Shown one piece after another: positions 24,001-64,000 of a stretch of DNA of 64,000 bases (position 1 is the first letter of the stretch; each line of letters starts with the position of its first letter). The DNA is taken from NCBI RefSeq assembly GCF_964340395.1, contig NC_135562.1, positions 4,952,134 to 5,016,133 on the forward strand. The letters are read 5' to 3'. The notes beneath the pieces are model-generated. The model worked only from the letters and a program-made list of their open reading frames with translations. It was not told the origin of the DNA and did not search any database. The position numbers and the translations under genes are program-made. This stretch comes from Glandiceps talaboti. Taxonomy: Eukaryota; Hemichordata; Enteropneusta; Spengelidae.

Positions 24001-25356
24001 GCCATCCCTCATGGGCTCAGTGTTAATGCTGGAGGAAACCGGAGTACCCTAGGAAAACCTGCGTTGTTTGGTACAGTCAAAACTGAACGACACTTTTCTT
24101 ACTTACAGCATTGTAAATTTTACTCAAACCCTGAATGGGTTGGAGCCCCAACCGCAGTGGTAAGAGGCAGGGGGTTTAACCACACGGTCACCGACAACCC
24201 GATTTCCTGGGGATAAATTTTGGTTTGTATATATAAACTAGCACTGTGTGATAGTTTTATCACAGTCCTGACTGCAGATGGAGTAAGTTGAGACTCTATT
24301 CTGAAATTGTCCCTTTACTTTCCTCAGTGTTTAACAGACATAGTCAGAATCTAGTCCAGTGTAACATAGTCAGAATCTAGTCCAGTGTAACATAGTCAGA
24401 ATCTAGTCCAGTGTAACATAGTCAGAATCTAGTCCAGTGTAACATAGTCAGAATCTAGTCCAGTGTAACATAGTCAGAATCTAGTCCAGTGTAACATAGT
24501 CAGAATCTAGTCCAGTGTAAACGTACTCCGTCTGCAAACAGGTCTAGGTTTTATCACTATTGTGAGAATGAAAATAATTGACCAACAATATATATATTAT
24601 ATCGTGATATGTGTAATTTTTTTTGGATGAACAGCACTCCTAAACACTCAAAAAAGAAACAATGAATACAATTAATGAATGTGTACATTCACAGATGAGG
24701 AGTTAACGGAACCAACCAACAAAATCAAAACTATGTTTTTGCGAAAATTAGTTTGTTGTTGATCAACAACCCAACATAATAAACACACAAAATTGATAAT
24801 GGATGAACACATTAATAGATGGTAAATGGTATAGTAAATACATAAACAATATTAGTAACATTATAAACAATTACTGAAGAGATTTATTCTAATTTACATC
24901 TCAGAGTTTGCATGTATCAGAAAGGGGAAATAGCAGTGTTACCACTGTCACGTGATGTAGCGTAGCCAAGAATTAGAAGGATATCTCTTGTCGAAGTGCT
25001 TGAGTCACACTTCTGTTCTAGGTCACGCCATAGTTGCAATAATTGTAGCAGTCGTCGGGGATTTAAGTTGTTGTTTTTCTGTTTCTAAGTCTTTTTTCCG
25101 TCCTGATGTTCAACTGGGAAACAAGCAGTTGAACATCAGAACCAAAAAAGACTAAAAAACACAACAAAAATCTCTCGAAACCACAACGAATGCTAGTACA
25201 AATCATTATTGCAGCTACCTCACGCCCTTGACATTATTCGAAGCAAAGACCTAGTTTCTACAATTTCTACGCTCGTTCGAACAAATATTATCCCTTGGGG
25301 ATGATCAGATCCATTTACCTTTGCCACTGTTTCTCTTCCGGTTCTGTGGACGGCAT
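18908..25356 (-). CDS. SLC17A9: SLC17A9, vesicular nucleotide transporter (VNUT); complete, 9 exons
   Basis: Major-facilitator protein that loads ATP and other nucleotides into secretory vesicles, driven by membrane potential, for purinergic signalling. Exons (minus): 25356-25319, 23696-23570, 22745-22526, 21904-21802, 21448-21197, 20412-20316, 20191-20069, 19947-19776, 19077-18908. The total of 1302 bp gives 433 residues, close to human (about 436). Family features in order: TM1 region [48 protein letters not shown], the MFS loop-2/3 motif; FMRVLF with R121, which I believe aligns with the essential TM4 arginine of mammalian [59 protein letters not shown]; and [20 protein letters not shown]. 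The C-terminal tail is short (FGSGKKII), without an obvious dileucine signal. The N-terminus is short and soluble, so start M1 in exon 1 fits. It diverges from LTV1 across 1.3 kb. Confidence 0.97.
19176..19297. mobile_element. Fold-back (MITE-like) element in SLC17A9 intron 8
   Basis: Inverted arms of about 40 bp: 19177-19216 (CTTTACGGCCTGGATATGG, then TTTTGCGGACCGAGGT) and 19257-19296, whose reverse complement is CTTTATGGTCTAGATATGGG then TTTTGCAGACCTCGGT. About 40 bp centre, no coding capacity. Confidence 0.8.
19776..19947 (-). CDS. SLC17A9: SLC17A9 exon 8 (TM9-TM10)
   Basis: Residues 321-377: [20 protein letters not shown], then [20 protein letters not shown], ending in phase 1. Acceptor TTGCAG, donor GTAAGT. 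Confidence 0.95.
20069..20191 (-). CDS. SLC17A9: SLC17A9 exon 7 (TM8)
   Basis: Residues 280-320: [20 protein letters not shown] then [20 protein letters not shown]. Acceptor TTTCAG, donor GTAAGT, phase 0 at both ends. Confidence 0.95.
20316..20412 (-). CDS. SLC17A9: SLC17A9 exon 6 (TM7)
   Basis: Residues 248-279: [20 protein letters not shown] then [12 protein letters not shown]. Acceptor GAACAG, donor GTAAGA, phase 0 out. Confidence 0.95.
20993..21110. repeat. CA dinucleotide microsatellite
   Basis: CA tracts with ATGC and CGTA interruptions in SLC17A9 intron 5. Confidence 0.95.
21197..21448 (-). CDS. SLC17A9: SLC17A9 exon 5 (TM5-TM6 and central loop)
   Basis: Residues 164-246: [19 protein letters not shown]6 [18 protein letters not shown], then a hydrophilic loop with one N-glycosylation-type NGT and [13 protein letters not shown]. 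Acceptor TTCCAG, donor GTAAGT. Confidence 0.95.
21802..21904 (-). CDS. SLC17A9: SLC17A9 exon 4
   Basis: Residues 129-162: [20 protein letters not shown], then [14 protein letters not shown]. Found only by splice phase and family expectation, because a longer overlapping frame masks it. Acceptor CTATAAG is acceptable, donor GTAAGA, phase 2. Completes the VYFPALTSL-like segment between TM4 and TM5. Confidence 0.88.
22080..22482. repeat. CTGA/GACT tetranucleotide array
   Basis: About 400 bp of GACT repeats with periodic TAACTGAATGACTAATTGAC interruptions (about 22231 and 22328), indicating duplicated blocks. Lies in SLC17A9 intron 3. Confidence 0.95.
22526..22745 (-). CDS. SLC17A9: SLC17A9 exon 3 (TM2-TM4)
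   Basis: Residues 56-128 from [15 protein letters not shown] to MRVLFAALQ, including the DRVGG motif and R121. Acceptor TTACAG, donor GTAAGA, phase 1 out. Confidence 0.96.
23212..23430. repeat. TGTA tetranucleotide array
   Basis: About 215 bp of TGTA repeats with TGAATGTATGAATG interruptions at about 23277 and 23382, in SLC17A9 intron 2. Confidence 0.95.
23570..23696 (-). CDS. SLC17A9: SLC17A9 exon 2 (TM1)
   Basis: Residues 14-55, including [18 protein letters not shown] and [13 protein letters not shown]. Acceptor TTACAG. Donor GTAAAT is weak but gives exact phase 0. Confidence 0.93.
23940..24212 (-). mobile_element. tRNA-derived SINE, family B
   Basis: On the minus strand the head reads GGTTGTCGGTGACCGTGTGG with a decayed B box, followed by a body shared with 48145-48415 (ACTTCTTGGGAGACAAGTG, AACACTGAGCCCATGAGGGA) and an AATAAAGATTATTATT-type tail at the left end. 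Sits in SLC17A9 intron 1. Confidence 0.85.
24339..24520. repeat. Seven perfect copies of a 26-bp minisatellite
   Basis: Unit CATAGTCAGAATCTAGTCC plus AGTGTAA, starting at 24339, 24365, 24391, 24417, 24443, 24469 and 24495 with no visible differences, suggesting recent expansion. In SLC17A9 intron 1. Confidence 0.97.
25062..25168. repeat. Imperfect palindrome near SLC17A9 exon 1
   Basis: CTGATGTTCAACTG (25101-25114) and CAGTTGAACATCAG (25127-25140) form a 14-bp perfect stem that extends outward through TAAGTCTTTTTT / AAAAAAGACTAA. It could form a cruciform or a long RNA hairpin in intron 1. Confidence 0.8.
25319..25356 (-). CDS. SLC17A9: SLC17A9 exon 1 (start codon)
   Basis: [12 protein letters not shown] plus two bases; donor GTAAAT, phase 2. 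It joins exon 2 to give R13[10 protein letters not shown], matching the charged pre-TM1 segment of the family. Confidence 0.88.
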
Positions 25357-26672
25357 GTTGTGATTTATTCGGTCGCTGACGTGTTCCCTTTAATATTATA
25401 ATAATACATTAGCAGACGAGCACAAAATGCCACGTCGTCTGCAACCAGTATCAGTCGCTCAACACAAACTCACGGTTTAGTTCTTCGCTACTTTTCTACA
25501 TATCGACATTCCGTTCAACTAGATCTCTATATTCTCGGCTCACACAAGTATGCACTGGTTTTACATTCCCACAAACTTGCATTTCACATCGTCATAACAG
25601 TACACAGCAGTACGTTTCAACAAGGTCAAATTGACGGGTCAAGGTCCCCTAAGAGAGACAATGTTTTACTAATATCGCCCTCAACGTTAGATATTACAAA
25701 AGTACAAAAGTTCCTTTTTGGATAAAGCAAAGAAAAGAAATTGCAAATCCGATTGAACTTTTGGTATATTTATTATTAATGATTTACATATTTCCTGGTT
25801 GATTCACCTCAAAATCGTCACAAATTAGTATCAAAATTTACCGTATCGAATTTCACCCGTGTTGGGGGTTCCACAGGAAGTAGCAGGCAATCCCTCAAAC
25901 TCAAAGTGAGTCACTAGTTCGAAAGTCGACCTTGAAAACCAAGACAGAAACAACGGGTAAATTTCTATTGTAAAATGGTAAGTTAATACATATTTTTACG
26001 ATATATGTAAGGGTATAGCGGTAAACATTAATGTTTCCGGGGTTTTTTGGAGTGTGGCGTTCCGTTAGGTGTAAACACAGTAACACGTGCCAGCGTTGTG
26101 AGGAAGGCGATCGGCCGGATTTCGCCATCTGTGTGTAGGTATCGTGCTCATTCCGATATCCTGTCGTACAACATTTCGTAAAATGTAACCCACTGAGACA
26201 ACGTGAGTCGTATGTTATGTCGTCATTTCGAAACTGTACTACGACACTTGCTTCTGTAATTGAAACAATTTTTGCCTCGCCCACTGTTTAAACATTTCAA
26301 CGGCTGGTGTTTATTTTGACTGACTTCTTTTGTCGAAGAGAGAGGATTTCGTTGCTCCGTGATTAACACGTAAAGTCAAAAAAAATATAATGGACATATT
26401 AAAATAACAATAGTAACCGTGTCAGTGCTAATGGGTCAGGGTTGTGGTCAGGTCACACTACGTCCTCTGAGGTGACCCTACTGAGATCTGGTTGGCTGAT
26501 AAGGGTAATCGTCATACAAAGTGCCCCTATGCAAATGAGATGAGACAAAAACCGAACCCCAACCTCTTGAACAATTTAAAGTGAAAGAGTACATCATTGG
26601 TATTGCACACATGTACTTGGTTGGGTTTGAATTATTTCATCAACTGTTCTCTGGAGTAACGGAAATTTCAAA
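25357..26672. promoter_or_regulatory. Divergent promoter interval between SLC17A9 and LTV1
   Basis: The 1.3 kb between the two start codons must hold both 5' UTRs and probably both promoters. Visible motifs: a cluster of TGACC/GGTCA nuclear-receptor-like half-sites at 26434-26479 and a perfect octamer ATGCAAAT at 26529-26536. No convincing TATA box was identified. Open frames on the minus strand (25901-26284) match nothing and are not called. Confidence 0.5.
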
Positions 26673-63079
<36,407 letters not shown>

Positions 63080-64000
63080 GTATGTTGATAATTTGAATAA
63101 TAGTACTTTGTTTAGCTGTAATACTTGTAAAAATTTCAACGCTCTCACCGGTAACAATTTCAAAATTAATTCTTTCATTGCTGAAATATTGTATCAGTAT
63201 ATTATTAAAACTATATAAACAGAACTGGTAATAATTTTGATAGCAAAATTTTAAACTTTTTAATTTGAATTGTAAAAATTTTAATGATACATGATAACTG
63301 CAATTTGTAATATCATAAATTAGGAAAAATACTTGATTTAGATTGTGTTATACAACCGAAAATAATGCAAAATTTTCAGTTAGCGATATTTCTGTTTTTG
63401 TTATTTTTTATTTGTCATTGTAAATTCATGTCTTATTAGTGTAAATACTTCTTTTAAAATAACAAGCAGAGAAAATTTCATGCATACAATGTCACAAATA
63501 ATTATAAAAGTAACTCAAGTAAACCGTAAAATTACTTTACTGTCAAAACATTGTATAAGTATGTTATTAAAAGTAGATAACTGGATATGAAATGTATAAT
63601 TTATTGAAATGACATAGATTTTAGATCAAATTATTCTACATGTCATAGAATACTATACAGCTGAGTTATTCACAAAGCCCGGAACTCAGTACACTTTCTA
63701 TCTGTCAGGAAATGTCACTACTTCCTGTCATTGGCCGCCACAAACTCATTATTGTAGCTGTCAAGTCTGGTTGTGTTGCACATGATAAAATTACAGCAGA
63801 TATTTATTTTTGAGGACAGCTGAACATGTTTTGATAGAGTTGAGAAGAAATGAGAGGGAAATGTAATTTATAAATGTGAGATTTCAAAGTGATAAATTCA
63901 TAAATTACTGAGGTTATAGCATGCATGCAATCTGGGATAATTTCATGTTTATGCTATCTTGTTTACAAAGTTTAGATTGTTCAACTTTAAAATATTACTC
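63080..64000. other. LTV1 intron 7 (start)
   Basis: AT-rich, no exon recognised; the gene must continue to the right. Confidence 0.6.

Noticed and set aside
25901-26284. 127-codon minus-strand frame in the divergent promoter
   Set aside because: Longest non-repetitive orphan frame, but no recognisable domain, and it competes with promoter space; left uncalled.

Overview
This window is eukaryotic, AT-rich nuclear DNA, most likely from an invertebrate animal. The coding DNA is split into short exons with GT-AG introns. Microsatellites and minisatellites are very dense. There are tRNA-derived SINEs, a LINE 3' end and many fold-back (MITE-like) elements. No bacterial operons, CRISPR arrays or intact viral genes are visible. 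The phylum cannot be fixed from sequence alone.

Four genes were assembled exon by exon, with splice phases checked at each junction. (1) 7774 to 174, minus: a sodium/chloride-coupled SLC6 transporter, closest by eye to the glycine-transporter branch. The seven exons here cover the N-terminus to TM6 and the gene runs off the left edge. One exon lacks a canonical acceptor. (2) 13060 to 11033, minus: a complete 3-exon, 189-residue protein I cannot name, with a central motif block resembling a bacterial domain of unknown function that I recall as DUF6973. (3) 25356 to 18908, minus: a complete 9-exon, 433-residue SLC17A9 (vesicular nucleotide transporter). (4) 26673 to 63079, plus: LTV1, the 40S ribosome assembly factor; seven exons are present and the 3' end lies beyond the right edge. 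SLC17A9 and LTV1 are head to head, 1.3 kb apart, so they may share a promoter region.

Layout: 0-7.8 kb SLC6 gene; 7.8-11.0 kb intergenic, simple repeats; 11.0-13.1 kb unknown gene; 13.1-18.9 kb intergenic, including an ACAT-type satellite; 18.9-25.4 kb SLC17A9; 25.4-26.7 kb divergent promoter interval; 26.7-64 kb LTV1, whose second intron is 28.1 kb. That intron is largely a patchwork of independent tandem arrays, including a 2.5 kb array of about 34-bp hairpin-forming units with higher-order structure.

The most unusual pattern is that three exons in two unrelated genes (SLC6 exon 6, LTV1 exon 2, LTV1 exon 6) have their 3' splice site and first codons tandemly repeated just upstream of the exon. 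In the SLC6 gene these copies form a 15-unit minisatellite, and the copy next to the exon has lost its AG acceptor.
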